From contig JAZBRS010000020.1 of NCBI GenBank assembly GCA_037176725.1, positions 91,086,001-91,150,000 of the forward strand: 64,000 nt of DNA, written 5' to 3'. Of the stretch, positions 42,470 through 55,030 are shown piece after piece (position 1 is the first letter of the stretch; each line of letters begins with the position of its first letter). A model generated the notes under the pieces. The model made no database searches. It was not told the DNA's origin and saw only the letters and a program-made list of their open reading frames with translations. The DNA comes from Posidonia oceanica (taxonomy: Eukaryota; Streptophyta; Magnoliopsida; Alismatales; Posidoniaceae). The translations under genes and the position numbers were made by a program.

Positions 42470-43700
42470 TTTAGGATTAGGACTAACATGCAATTAAAAT
42501 AAACCGTTGGATTAAATTGCAAAGCAGAATGCATAAGGAAACATGCAACAGTTTAACATTTGGACTAACATGCAATTAAAATAAACTGTTGGATTAAATT
42601 GCAAAGCAGAATGCACAAGGAAACATCCAACAGTTTAACATTTGGACTAACATGTAATTAAAACAAACTATAGAATTAAATTGCAATGCAATATGGTTGC
42701 TAAATGAAATTAAATGAAAGATGTAAGCATGTAGGACTTAAATGCAAATAAACACAAGTGCTGGATTAAATGATAATGCAATATAGTTTGAAAAATGAAT
42801 TTAAATGAACTTTGGATGCATACAGGACTTAAATGCAAATGAAACTAAAGTCCTGGACTAAAATGCAATGCAATATAGTTTGAAAATTGCAATTAAATGA
42901 CTTCTGGATACATGTAGGATTTAAATGCAATTAAATTAAAGTCCTGGACTAAAATGCAATGCAATATAGTTTGAAAAACGAATTTAAATAAACTGTGGGT
43001 GTATGCAGGACCTAAATGCAAATAAACTAAAGTCCTAGACTAAAATGCAATGCAATATAGTTTAAAAATACAATTAAATGACTTCTGGATGCATGCAGGA
43101 CTTAAATGCATTTAAACTAAAGTCCTGGACTAAAATACAATGCAATATAGTTTGAAAAATACAATTAAATGACTTCTGGATGCATGCAGGACTTAAATGC
43201 AATTAAACTAATGTCCTAGACCAAAATGCAATGCAATACAGTTTGAAAAATGAAATTAAATGACTTTTGGAAGCATGCAGGACTTAAATGCAAATAAACA
43301 TAAGTGCTGGATTAAATGATAATGTAATAAGGTTTAAAAATAAAATTAAATGATTGCTGAGTTGGATGCAGGACTTAAATGCAATTAAACATAAGTTCTA
43401 GACTAAAATGCAATGCAATATGATTCCTAAATAAAATTAACTGAAAACTAAATGAATGTAGGACCTAAATGTAAATAAACTAAGATGCTGGATTTAATTT
43501 CAATGCAGTATGGTTTTTAAATGAAATTAAATGAAAACTAAATGAATGCAGGACCTATATGCAAATAAACTAAATGCTGGACTTAACATTAATGTAGTAT
43601 AGTTTTTAAATGGAATTAAATGAAATGTAAATGAATGCTGGACCTAAATGAAATTAAACTAAAATGCTGGACCTAATTTCAATGCAGTAAGATTTTTAAA
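42470..43700 (-). repeat. 91-bp tandem array in B's 5' LTR
   Basis: GCAGGACTTAAATGCAAATA or close variants recur at about 42733, 42823, 42915, 43004, 43096, 43187, 43279, 43370, 43459, 43549 and 43640, spacing 89-92. Each unit also has ATGCAATGCAATATAG. The corresponding region of E (53380-54900) is similar but more irregular. Confidence 0.85.
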
Positions 43701-45360
43701 TCAAAAGCTGAAATTGATTAATGCAACAGTGATCCGGCAGCTAGCGGAGGAAGAAGGAGGTGGGTGGCCAGCTGGGGGTCGCCTCCGGTCCAGGCGACGC
43801 CACGGCTGGCTCTAGGGAGGTCTGGCGGTGGTTTGGGTGAGCTCTAGAGGCGGCAGCCGCTACTGGTGCGGTGGAGCTACGTTTTCTTCTGGCAGTCGTC
43901 GCCGGAGAAGAAGGAGAAAGCTGGCGAGAGCGGGAAGGTGCTGGACGACTCAAAACGTGCAAGAAAAGGGCCGAGAAGCAAGAGGAGAGCAAGGCGAAGC
44001 TAGGGGAGGTGTTAGCTACCTGAGGGCATGCGCGGATGGGTCTGCCGACCTTGGGGGGCTTCTGTCAGCAACGTTGCGGGCGGAGGAGGAGCTGGAGGCG
44101 GCGGCGGCGCGTAGGCGGCATCCAGGCGAGTTCGTGGAGGTCTGAGGATGCTTTGGGAGGTATCAGATCTCTCCTCTCACTCTCAATTGTCTCTTTTGCC
44201 AAAATGGGTGTCTCTCTGATTTTTCCTCTCTGGAAACTCTCTAAACTCCTCTGAACTCTCAATTCTCTCTAGTTTTGATTGGCTTTTGTTGTGGTGATGA
44301 GGTTTGTGGTCTGTGTGGGGTGGTTTGCAGTTGTGGGTCGTGCTGGAGGTTGGTGTGTGAGTTGCAGTGTTGGGTGCTGGTAGTGGGTGAAGAAGAAAAG
44401 GAGCCCCTTGGGTTGCAGTGGAGGAGTGGGAGAAGACGTCGTGTCTGTGAGTGGGGAGTTGGTCTTCAAGTGTGGTCATGGGTGTAGTTGGGTTGTTGCT
44501 GCCAAATGTGGGAAGGAGGTGGTCTGTCGTGTGGAGGAAGAAGAAGGGAGTGGGTTGAAGGAGGTGGTGTGTCTGGGTTCGTGGGTGATGCTGGAGGTTG
44601 GTGTGTGAGTTGGGTTGTGGATGATGGTTGCAGTTGGTGGAGATGATGAATGGTGTGGGTGCATAAGTTGTGGGTCGTGGAGAAGAGGCTGTGTTGTGAA
44701 GAGAAAAGAAAAGAGGAGAAAAAAAGAGTGGGCTGGGCTTGGTGTGGTGAAGAAAGAAGAAAAAGAGAAGAAAGTAAAAGAAAGAATGGGAGTGGGCTTA
44801 GGCTGCAACTGTGAAGAGAGGAAAATAAGAAAAAGAAGGGAGAAGTGAAGAAAAGAAAAGAGGAAAAAAAAGGAGGGGGAAGTGAGGAGGTGAGTGGGCT
44901 GCTGTGGGCCTGGGGTGTTGGGCTTGTGGGTGAAGAAAAAGGAAGGGAGAAATGAAGAGAGAAAAAAAGGAAAAAGGGAATGGACTTCGGTGTTAGTGTG
45001 TTGGTGATTGCAGTGGAGTAAAAAAAATAGGTTTAAGGAGAAGGAAAAAGATGAGATAATGGGCCTTAGTTGGGTTCAGTGGGCCTGTGTAGTGTAGTGA
45101 TGGTTTTAGGGCTTAAGGAGGGAAAATTCAGTGGGAAAATGGAGGTGGGCCTAGTGGGCTTGAGTGTAGGTTTGAGTGTAGTATGGACTTTTAGTGTAGG
45201 AGAGGGAAATGGGCTTAAGGTTTGGTTTATGGAGATTCCTAGGGTTTTGGTTCAGTTGGGTTTGTGTGTGGTTTAAGGGTTTAATTGTGAGCTTAATTGG
45301 GCCAAGTGGGCTTGGGCTTCCTAGGGTTTGGTTGTGGGCTTTGATAGAAAGGGGAAGAAA

Positions 45361-45482
45361 GGGTTTAGGGTTTAGGATTTTGATTGTGGTTTAAGGTGGG
45401 CTTTGTAGAAAGGGGGAAACAAGGTTTAGGGTTTAGGGTTTTGTGGAAAGGGGAAGAAAGGGGTTTAGGGTTTAGGGTTTTG
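45361..45482 (-). repeat. Telomere-type tract in B's 5' LTR
   Basis: GGTTTAGGGTTTAGG runs with AAAGGGGAAGAAAGGG spacers, shorter than the homologous 3' LTR tract at 22029-22200, so copy number has changed since insertion. Confidence 0.85.
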
Positions 45483-45603
45483 GTTATTTCTAGGGTTGTG
45501 GAGTGGTCGTGGGCCTGAATGGAGTGGACTTTGGAGAAGAGGAGTTGGAGAGGAAAGAGGGAGGAAAACCACCAATACAAGGGTCAAACATAGGGTGTCT
45601 ACA

Positions 45604-46686
45604 CTACCACATGCATGTCTAAGTTGAGGGTAGAAGAAAACTACCTGTTTGCAGCTCAGAGGGGTGTCCCGCTGTTGGCCGGTGAAGATGGATGGAGATG
45701 GACGGCGAGCTCCAAAAGGCAGCTTGAGTATGGGAGAGGGCTTGAGAGGATTGCTCATTGGTTGGGGAACTCTTGGGGAATCGCTCATGGCTCGGGGGCT
45801 CTCTGAATTCTGCAGCAAAATGGGTGTGGTGGTGGGAAATTGTGATGGGCTCCTCTTTTGTTCACCGGTTTGCAAAGATGGCAAGCGAGGTGGAGAGGCG
45901 GTGGAGAGAGCTGAGCAGTCGTTGTGTCAGGGCAAATGGCAGGGAATGGCAGAGAAGTTAGTGCAGGCAGTAAGTGGTAGTGGCAAGGAAGGACGACGAG
46001 GTCGTCGATGGTGTCAGGTGGCAGACGGCCGGCGAGGTGGTGGTGAGGAAGCAAGTGGCCGGCGAGGGTGTGGGATTGTCAGGGAAGTATGTGGTTGGCG
46101 TCGTCTAGCGGGTGGCCGGGAGCGGCGGTAGTAAGTGGGGCTGACAAGGGAGTGGATGTGGTGGCAGGCCGAGCAGCGGAAGAGGCGGTGGCCAAGCGGT
46201 GTCCAGGCAGCTGAGGCTCGTACGGCATGCTCCGGGGGAGGCGCCGCTTTCTAGGGCAAGCCAAGTGGCGGAGCAGCTTGCAGAGGGTGGCGAAGCTGGC
46301 GGAGGGCGGCTCTGGGAGCAGCAGAGGGTGGCCAAAGGGTGCTGGCTATCCCGACGCGTTGGACGCTCGCCGGAGCTGAGTCTAACGTAAAACGCTCGCA
46401 CAAACAGCGTCCAACGCTGGAGGCTGGGTCAAGCAGCGTCCAACGTCCCAGAGGTGTTTCAAGGTTGTTTTGGGGATTTCGGCTTAGGTTAAGGCTTGGT
46501 TTAATGCTAAGGTAAGGATTGGGACTGGTTTAGGTGGGTTTAGGTGGGTTTAGGAGAGATCAAGGTCTAGGTCAAGGTTTTGATTGGATCTGGGTAGGGT
46601 TTGGGATTGGTTTGTCAGGCCGCGATCTAGAGCAAGCTTCCAGTGAAATCCTCCAACTCAAAGCCTGTTAAAATGGGGTGTCTACA
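45604..46686 (-). repeat. Part of 3' LTR of element D (first 1083 bp)
   Basis: Ends on the plus strand ATGGGGTGTCTACA at 46686, next to a PPT. B's insertion cuts it at 45603/45604. The sequence behind the shared end diverges a lot from A, B and E, so D is an older or different subfamily. It is GC-rich at 45640-46400 with short repeats of CAGCGTCCAACG. Confidence 0.75.
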
Positions 46687-46757
46687 GTTGCCCCTCCCTG
46701 AGCGAGGTCAAGCATAGCGAGACCGTGGCTTAGGGTTGACAAGACACCCCACCTGAC
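46667..46757 (-). other. PPT and LTR-edge inverted repeat, element D
   Basis: GTTAAAATGGGGTGTC (46667) pairs with GACACCCCACCTGAC (ending 46757). Between them is the tract that reads CAGGGAGGGGCAAC on the minus strand (46687-46700). Confidence 0.7.
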
Positions 46758-46983
46758 ACCAGCAGGAGCAAAAATGCTATTGGCGGAGTCACTTATTCGG
46801 CGGATGCACCGAAAGTCATGACTCGTTGCCGTAATGCGAGTGCAAATGCAGGTGCAAATGCTGATGCAATGTATGCGCTAATGCTAGCCATGCTGAACCC
46901 TGCTAGGGGAGACACAGGCGATGCATGCGTGCATGGATGTTGTGAAATAAGGAAATGCAGTATTGATGTATGTGGAAATAGTG

Positions 46984-47280
46984 CAAGATGCAAGTGCAAT
47001 GAACCTATGCCTGTTGCTTGGCGCAAAGGGACTTAATGCATGATGCGAGTGCAAAGAACCTATGCGCGTTGCTTGGCGTAAAGGGACTTAATGCATGATG
47101 CGGATGCAAATAACCTATGCGCATTGCTTGGCGCAAAGGGACTTAATGCATGATGCGAGTGCAAAGAACCAATGCGCGTTGCTTGGCGCAAAGGGACTTA
47201 ATGCATGATGCAAGTGCAAAGAACCTATGCGCGTTGCTTGGCGTAAAGGGACTTAATGCATGATGCAGATGCAAAGAATT
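46984..47280 (-). repeat. 55-bp tandem repeat, five copies
   Basis: GATGCGAGTGCAAAGAACCT plus ATGCGCGTTGCTTGGCGTAA begins at 46987, 47042, 47097, 47152 and 47207, with a partial sixth at 47262. The period is constant at 55. Confidence 0.9.
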
Positions 47281-47834
47281 ATGAGTTGACAGACTCATCA
47301 CCGGATAGTTTGGGTTATCAGCCCAAGGAGTTGACGAACTCGTCGTCGGATAGTTTGGGTTATCGGCCTGAAGAGTTGACGGACTCGTCGTCGGATAGTT
47401 TGGGCTATCAGCTCGAGAAAGACACCTGACATTATGATGGATGTCATCTGGGTAACAAGGGTTACCAACCTGAGAAAAGACATCGAACGCATCAGAAAAG
47501 TTGCCCATGGTATTAGGGGGATGATACCAGGGGCAGCTAAAAGTGCTCCTGGTACCGAAGGAGAGGTTAGACAGTTATGACGGGTGTCAATAGAGCAGTT
47601 AGGGCTACCAGCCCGAAAGGGAAGAAAGATAGCTTGTCCTCGCTCGAGGAAGCAAGCAAATGGCTAGAGCCGTGCGAAATAGACAGGGCAAAACTCTGAG
47701 AGCACGTGAAAGAAGAGGGGGGCATCTCTACCGCTGAGAAAGCAAGCAAGAAAGGGGCATCCTCTCTTCTGATAAGGAAACAGAGTAAGCGGGACTCCGT
47801 CCACCTGGAGCGAAGTCGCACAAAGGATGATAAT
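47281..47834 (-). repeat. Mixed repeat units and hairpin copy of the D 3' region
   Basis: Three units of 45-48 bp with GGATAGTTTGGGTTATC (47281-47425), a GATACCAGGGG hairpin copy (47504-47540), and a single unit related to B's 60-bp repeat (CTTGTCCTCGCTCGAGGAAG at 47633). This is the same set of building blocks as B, amplified differently. Confidence 0.65.
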
Positions 47835-49560
47835 TGGCAAGTTTCGGACTTACCAATCGGAAGGGGCACAATGATAGATGATAGGTTTCGGAGCCATCGA
47901 TCGCAAAAGGGGGAGAAAAGTGATAAGTTTCGGACTTATCGACTGGAAAGGATGAGTTTCGGAATCATCAGCCGAGGAAAAGAAAAAAGTTATAAGTTTT
48001 CAGATTTATTGACCGGAAGGATGAGTTTCGGAATCATCAGCCGAGGAAAGGAAAAAAAGTGATAAGTTTTCGGACTTATCGACCAGAAGTGATGAGTTTC
48101 GGATCATCAGTCGAAGATGCAAATGCAGATGATAAGTTTTCGAACTTATCGACCGAAAGTGATGAGTTTCGGAATCATCAGCCAAGGAAAGGAAAAAAGC
48201 AAATGATAAGTTTTCGAACTTATCGACTAGAAGGATGAGCTTTGGATCATCAGTCGAGAAAAAGAAAAAGCAAATGATAAGTTTTCAGACTTATCGACCA
48301 GAAGTGATGAGTTTCGGATCATCAGTCGAGGATGCTAATGCAGATGATAAGTTTTCGGACTTATCGACTGGAAGTGTTGAGTTTCGGAATCATCAGCCGA
48401 GGAAAGGAAAAAAGCAAATGATAAGTTCTCGGACTTATCGACCGGAAGGATGAGTTTCGGATCATTAGCCGAGAAAAAGAAAAAGCAAATGATAAGTTTT
48501 CGGACTTATCGACCAGAAGTGATGAGTTTTGGATCATCAGCCGAGGATGCAAATGTAGTTGATAAGTTTTCGGACTTATCGACAGGAAGTGATGAGTTTT
48601 GGAATCATCAGTCGAGGAACGGAAAAAAGAAAATGATAAGTTTTCGGACTTATCGACCGGAAGGATGAGTTTTGGATCATAAGACGAGAAAAAGAAAAAG
48701 CAAATGATAAGTTTTCGGACTTATCGACAAAAAGTGATGAGTTTCGGATCATCAGCCGAGGATGCAAGTGCATATGATAAGTTTTCGGACTTAACGACCG
48801 GAAGTGATGAGTTTCGGAATCATTAGCTGAGGAAAGGAAAAAAGCAAATGATAAGTTTTCGGACTTATCGGTCGGAAGGATGAGTTTCGGATCATCAGTC
48901 GAGAAAAAGAAAAGGCAAATGATAAGTTTTCGGACTTATCGACCAGAAGTGATGAGTTTTGGATCATCAGCCGAGGATGCAAATGCAGATGATAAGTTTT
49001 CGGACTTATCGACCGAAAGTGATGAGTTTCGGAATCATCCATCGAGAAAAGGAAAAAAGCAAATGATAAGCTTTTGCACTTATCGACCAGAAGGATGAGT
49101 TTCGGATCATCAGCCGAGAAAAAGAAAAAGCAAATGATAAGTTTTCGGACTTAACGACCAGAAGTGATGAGTTTTGGATCATCAGCCGAGGATGCAAATG
49201 TAGTTGATAAGTTTTCGGACTTATCGACAGGAAGTGATGAGTTTTGGAATCATCAGCCGAGGAAAGGAAAAAAGAAAATGATAAGTTTTCGGACTTATCG
49301 ACCGGAAGGATGAGTTTCGGATCATAAGACGAGAAAAAGAAAAAGCAAATGATAAGTTTTCGAACTTATCGACCAGAAGTGATGAGTTTCGGATCCTCTG
49401 CCGAGGATGCAAATGCTGATGATAAGTTTTCAGACTTATCGATCGAAAGTGATGAGTTTTGGATCATCAGTCGAGGATGCAAATGCAGATGATAAGTTTT
49501 CGAACTTATCGATCGGAAGGATGAGTTTCGGATCATCAGTCGATAAAAAGAAAACGCAAA
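47835..49560 (-). repeat. 72-bp tandem array with 215-bp higher-order unit
   Basis: Monomers of 70-74 bp pair GATAAGTTTTCGGACTTATC with GATGAGTTTCGGAATCATC and an A/G-rich tail. Three monomer types alternate, so a 215-bp unit starts at 48061, 48276, 48491, 48706, 48921, 49136 and 49351, spacing always 215. GATAAGT-TTTCGG-ACTTATC is a perfect 7-bp stem. Confidence 0.92.
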
Positions 49561-49639
49561 TAATAACAAAAGGAAAAGAAAAGGAAAGGGGCATCAGCGA
49601 ATGAACCCGTGACAGTCTGGTATGTCAGCAGGGGAAAGA

Positions 49640-49785
49640 TGGGGGAGTGATACCATAGGGTAGCCAAAAACGATGCCCTTGGTATCAAGAATGATACCAG
49701 GAGACAGCCGAAGCACCCTTGGCATCAAAATGCGAAGGATAGAGACAAAACTGACGTGTTTGCCAAACGATTAGTTAGGGGTACC
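49640..49785 (-). promoter_or_regulatory. Hairpin module with ACGT motif, element D
   Basis: GCCCTTGGTATC-AAGAAT-GATACCAGGAG is the stem (with mismatches). GACAAAACTGACGTGTTTGC and CCAAACGATTAGTTAGGGGTAC follow at 49744-49784. Confidence 0.6.
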
Positions 49786-51129
49786 ATCCTGGTGATGAAG
49801 ATCCGGGCAAGGGTGCTCGGCAGCCTTGCTTGATTTGATGGTGCTGGTTTGTAGAGATTCTGGCATCTAGATAGAATGTAGGGGCTTTCTTGCAACTTCC
49901 TTGTGCTGAAAGTCCTGGTCACTGCTTCTAACTCTGTGAACTACTCAATGTGTCCCATGCAGTATTCTGGCAGCAAACCTGGCTAGAGGCCCCAAGGCAT
50001 GATTGGTAAGAACATATATGCATCAAGCAAACTTGAAACACAAGCAGATGGCACAAAATATCCTTGCATTGATTAAGTTCAGGTTACATGCCTATAGCAG
50101 TCCAAACAAGATACAGCAGGACTCACAATAGAACATGCAATTGTGCAAACGCCCTAACTGATTCGGGCTTTCTTTGACCCCCTGATATTAGGGAATAGAG
50201 CTGCGCTAGGTGGGATCTCACTGATGGGCCAGAGTCCTTGCACCTCAGTCACATACTCAGGGGTGCACCTTGCGCCTCTTGTAGCGGTGATGTCCGACGA
50301 CTGCACTCCATGTCACATTCGGTTGGCAAGTTCTATTGTAGCAGTAGTTGAATTGAGAGGATAGGGCTGAAGAAGCCTAGGTGTTGTGTTGTCGACAAAG
50401 GCGCCCTGCTGGAAGCTGAACTGCCGCATGACCCGGATAGGGTGATACTCCACAACCCCGGTGAACCCTGGCAGCATCACTAGTCGCATGTCGCAAGTGC
50501 TGAAGAAGACGGTGAATGGCTCAGCCGCGGATGGGATGATACGCCAGGTTACTGCATCGTCCGTTAGCTTTGACAGCTTCTCGTATTCTTCTTGGACGCT
50601 CCTGATAGTCCTGGCATGGCTACTATTACAGTATGTCTCAAAGGCTTGTCTTTGGAGGCACAGAATATCCATCTCTAGGTGTCCGACCAGCCAAATCTGT
50701 ATCAGGGCCCCGTAGCCGTGGAAGTGGTGGCAACAGTGTGAAACGCGGCCCAGCCCGCTGTAAGTCTCTGCTAGGATGATTGGTGCTAGGTGTAGACACC
50801 CCATTTTGACATACTCAATTAGTGGATCTCTCTCTCTGGTGGCTTCAAAAACCAAATACCTAAACTAAACCCAAAACAACACCTCCTTTTTTAACCAAGA
50901 ACACTTCAAAAACTTAGAAAAACCAACCACAAAAAACCCTAGGTAAACCCTTCAAAACCCTTCAAAACAAACCTTAACAAACAGACCTAGAATCAACACC
51001 CTTTTTCAACCTAGAAAACTACACAAAACCCTAGAAAAACTCTAAGACAAAACCCTAAACCCTAGAAATCCCACACTTAAAAACTAGGTCATACCCTCAC
51101 CAAAACCTAGCAAAAACCAAAACCTAGGT

Positions 51130-51196
51130 CACACCCTCACATCAAACAAAACCCTAAAACCCTAGAAGCCCCTAAACCCTAAACCCTAAACCCTAG
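51130..51196 (+). repeat. Telomere-type (AAACCCT)n tract in solo LTR E
   Basis: AAACCCTAAAACCCTAG and CTAAACCCTAAACCCTAAAC runs on the sense strand. Corresponds to the TTTAGGG tracts of B's LTRs read from the other strand. Confidence 0.85.
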
Positions 51197-53379
51197 AACT
51201 AGGCCAAGCCAAACCCCCCTTCATTTCCTTCTTCTCCTTCTTTACCTTCTTCTTCCTTTATTTCTCTCTTTTCTTTTTTCTCAAACCAAACCCAAGCCCC
51301 CCTTTTCTTTGCTTTCTCTCCTCTCTTTTTTTCTTCTTCACAAATGCCAAGCCCAAGCCCACTAACATTTTCTTCTCTTCCTCTTTTTTCCTTCTTTTTC
51401 TCCTTCCCTTCTTCCTTTCTTTCTTTCTTTCCTTCCTTTCTTTCCCTTTTCTCTTCTTTTACCACTTCAGCCCAAGCCCACCAATACTCTTCCCTCCTTC
51501 CTCCTCTATTTCTTCCTTTTTTTTTTTCTTGTCATCAAGCCCAGCCCACCACCACAGAATCCCCTCTATTTCTTTTCACTTTTTTCCTTCACCTCCTCTG
51601 GCCCAGCCTACCTTTTTTTCTTTCTTCTTCTTTTTCATATTTCCAGCCCAACCTCCTCTCTTCTTCTCTTCTTTTCCCTCCTCCTGCTGCAACCAACAAC
51701 ACCTCCCCCTCACAACCTCAGCCATCCACCAACACAGCAGCACCTTTGCACGGCCTTCTCACCTCCCAAGCTCAGCCTTCAACACCTCTGACTCCTCCTC
51801 CTCCTTTCCCATCTCTCCCAGCCAAGCCATAGCCCGACAATAGCCTCCATTTCCTCTACCATTTGCCAGCCCTTACACCTGCAAAACACAGCCAACCCAC
51901 TGCCCAATTCACAGCTAATCTTCTATGGCTTCCCCCCAAAACAAAACCCCATCCTCCTCCTCATCCAGAAGGGCGGCAACACAATAAAAAAACCCACGAC
52001 CGCACAACAACACACAGCAGAGCTTCCTCCAGACCCAGACCTCAGTAGACCTTCCCGTTTACCTTCCACATTACCCAGAATCCTCCACAACTCCTCCATT
52101 CCACTCCTTGAACAACCAGCATCCCAGGCCGTCCCTCACTTCAACCCGAAACATCCTACACACTCCCAATTCCACCACAAACACCTCTGAACCCAACTTT
52201 GCCCGAAACGTCTAGAATCTCCACCTCACTCTAAAAGCCTCGCAGCCCACCACAAACACATCAACCTTCTTCCCCACATCACCACGATCCTAGAGGCCCC
52301 CCCGAGAGATCTAGAGAACCACCTGAGCCCGAGAGAGCCGGAATAGTCGCCGGTCAACCCAGAAACTGGAATCCCTTCTAGTGCAGCGCAACCTTCATCC
52401 AAGCTGCTCCGGAGCTTCGCCTCAACACCAGGAAGGCGCTCCAATCGCTGCGCAGCGCCCTCAGCCTCCACAGCACCGCCGCGAGCTTCTTGCAACCGCT
52501 GCACAAAACTCGACGTCATCGAGGAGCTCCGGCACGCTTCAAAGGTAAAAAACTTCAAATCTTAACTCAGTGCATGCTTACGGTGCTTTCTAGATAGCTA
52601 GGACTAGGTTTAGAAGCCAGTAGCTCTAGGTCGTCACCGCCGCGAAGTTGTCTTCCCTGACGAGCTCCGCCAGTCGTCATCACGTGCAGGTAGCTCCGGA
52701 CCACCGCAGCGCCTCTGGACCTTCCCCTTAGCTCCACAGAAGCCCTCCAGACTTGCTCTAGACCCGCGTGACGGCTGCAGCAGTCCCGTGCACCTCCTCT
52801 GCCTCTACAACCGCTGGAGCCCTCCGCCAGGTCTGACCTAATGCTCCAGGCCTCCTCTGCCGCTCCAGATCCTCTCTGCACCTTCGCTGGACCACCAGGA
52901 TGCCGGATCAACGCTGCTCGGCCTCCACCACAGCCTCTAGTACCTGTCCCGTCCTCCACCTTCTCTGCAGCAACCGCCGAGGTCATTCGCATGCCTCCGC
53001 CACCGTAGTGCCACCGCAACAACACCGCGAGCTTTGCCTGAGCATTGGGAAGCTCGCCGACCGCCTCCGTGCATCGTAGCAGCCCTCCGCACCTCCTCAG
53101 CCTCTGGCTTCATTTGCAGAAAGCCAGCTAGGTCAGCAGCACGCACCAGGCACCGCCGATCGCTGCCGAAGCCGCCGGCGCCTCCAGACGGATCCCCTCT
53201 TGCCTCCTCAGGCCTCAGGCCGGCCTCCCTTGTGCTGCTCCACCGCCGCACAGCTCTCCTTCCTCGGTGAAGGTGCTGTAGTGTCGAAAGACACTGTAGC
53301 ACTGTAGCAATGCAATGTTTTGATTTTATTCTAGTTTGATGCATTAATTTATTTTGCTGTAGTTTATTTTATTTGCTTT

Positions 53380-54900
53380 TAGGTCCAACTGTGGTTGATA
53401 AATCATTTAATGTTTGATTTAAATCATATTGCATTGCAGTCTGGCTCTCTATTGCACTTTATTTGCATACGGGTCCTTCATACATTTATTTAAAATGCAT
53501 CTGAATGTTAGTTTAAAGCATGCATTGCATTTTGGTCCTTAAGTTTCTGATATTTGCTTTTAGGTCCTTCATCAGTTGAAAAATCATTTAATGTTGCATT
53601 TAAATCTTATTGCATTGCATTTAAACCTTCTGTTTTGATTTATTTGCAAGTTAGTCCATCTGCAGTTTCAGCATATCATTTAAATGTGAATTTTACCATA
53701 TTGCATTGTATCTTTTACTCTGCATTATACTTTATTTGCATATAGATCCTCTACCTATTTAGGATTGCATTTATTTTGCATTTTTACCATATTGCATTGC
53801 ATCTTTTATTTTGCATTTTTTTTATTTGCATGTAGGTCCTTTGCCTGTTTAAGATTGCATTTAATTTGCATGTTTACCATATTGCATTGCATTTTAAATC
53901 ATGCATTTTATTTTATTTGCATGCAAGTCCTCTACATGTTATCAGATTCATTTAAATTGCATATTTGCCATATTGCATTGCATTTTTTTCCTGTGTTTTA
54001 CTTTTGTTGCATTTTAGTCCAGAACATGCATTCACAGCATTTAAAAATCACATTTTACCTTATTGCATTGCATTTTTTGCCCTGCACTTTATTACATTTG
54101 CACATCAGTCCTATTTAGTTACAGATTTCATTTAAAGCATGTTTTAAAACCATATTGCATTGCAGAAAAGCCCTAAAAATACTTTAATTGCATCTGGGTC
54201 CTGTCAGTTGAACATCATGCATTTAATTTCTGCTTTAAACCTTATTGTATTGCATAAAAACCCATAAAAATACTGTAATTGCATATCAATCCTTTTTGCA
54301 TACACGCATCATTTAAGTTGCGTTTTTAAACCACATTGCATTGTTCTAAGGTCTAACTGTTTTCTGAAATTGCATGTCAGTCCTTGTTTTCAACTTTTGC
54401 ATGTTTGTATGCTTTCTTGGCATTGCATTTAGGTCCTTTTCTTGCATTTTTGCATGCATCCCCCCAATTAGCTTTGCATTTAGCGTATGCATTGTTACAT
54501 TATCATTTTTGCATGCATTAGACCTATTTTGCACACCCACATAGGGACATTTTGCACGTAGGCCCCTGCAGTTTTTTCAAATTGCACATAGGTCCCTGCA
54601 TCGCATTTTTGCATGCATTTGCACTCTCATGTCATTGCACATTGCATTCTTGCATCCATTCAAGCATCCTCAACACTTTTGCATGCATACACCCTACATT
54701 GCACACCCTTAGGGGCTATTTGCACTTAGACCCCTGCTTAGCTCACTTTTGCTGGCCCTTGAGCCATCTGACTTGCAATCTAAATTACTTTTGATCGGAC
54801 CGTTGGATCTTTACGATCTAACTGTCCAGGTCTTCCTGGTTGAATGATCTTCCATTCTAACCAAAGTGATCTCAGATTAGGCCTCAGATTTTCAAGATAA
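53380..54900 (+). repeat. Degenerate TTGCATTGCATTTT repeats in solo LTR E
   Basis: Blocks of CATATTGCATTGCATTTT and TTTGCATGTAGGTCCTTT recur about every 90-120 bp with much variation. This is the counterpart of the regular 91-bp array in B's 5' LTR. No gene is seen. Confidence 0.7.
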
Positions 54901-55030
54901 GCCCATCTGAAGTACTACATAGCATTCATTGCATTATCATTTGCATTACATGCATTGTTCCTGTATTCTGTCTTCACATGCATGTACAGTAGGCCTTGCC
55001 GCACCTGCATCTGTTTTCTTTGGCATCTGC

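Larger units (their letters stand above)
11513..45603 (-). mobile_element. Element B: Tat/Ogre-like Ty3/gypsy element, nearly complete but broken
   Basis: Reading on the minus strand: 5' LTR 45603-40815, primer site 40814-40796, leader, gag, protease, RT, RNase H, second RNase H, integrase, DUF7745-like ORF, tandem arrays, PPT, then the 3' LTR from 22321. Part of the 3' LTR is 22321-21060. Element C interrupts it, a sliver remains at 11513-11524, and A's insertion separates the rest, which is outside the window. Element F (34878-39498) replaces part of gag. The two LTRs are about 93% alike over 120 bp compared by eye (21061-21180 against 44400-44518), nearly all transitions. B inserted into D's 3' LTR; the flank after 45603 is CTACC. 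Confidence 0.85.
40815..45603 (-). repeat. 5' LTR of element B (4789 bp)
   Basis: On the minus strand it runs from TGTAGACACCCTATG (45603) to ...CGTCATAAGGACA (40815). Same banding as in A and E: telomere-type tract (45361-45482), purine/pyrimidine-rich part (44700-45020), GC-rich part (43740-44130), AT-rich TGCAAT-rich tandem part (42470-43700), and conserved end blocks with TTACGCATGGGGAAGG (41079) and GGGAGTCACCACC. Its last 120 bases differ much from A and E, unlike the rest. Confidence 0.8.

Noticed and set aside
45604..46686. A separate small element between B and D
   Set aside because: It ends exactly at a PPT with the family LTR end and is cut by B at the other side, so it is best read as the start of D's 3' LTR.
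51199..51843. ORFs in pyrimidine-rich sequence of solo LTR E (Ser/Phe/Pro-rich) and the Lys/Glu-rich ORF opposite
   Set aside because: Low-complexity shadows of a polypyrimidine tract, with no start context or domain.
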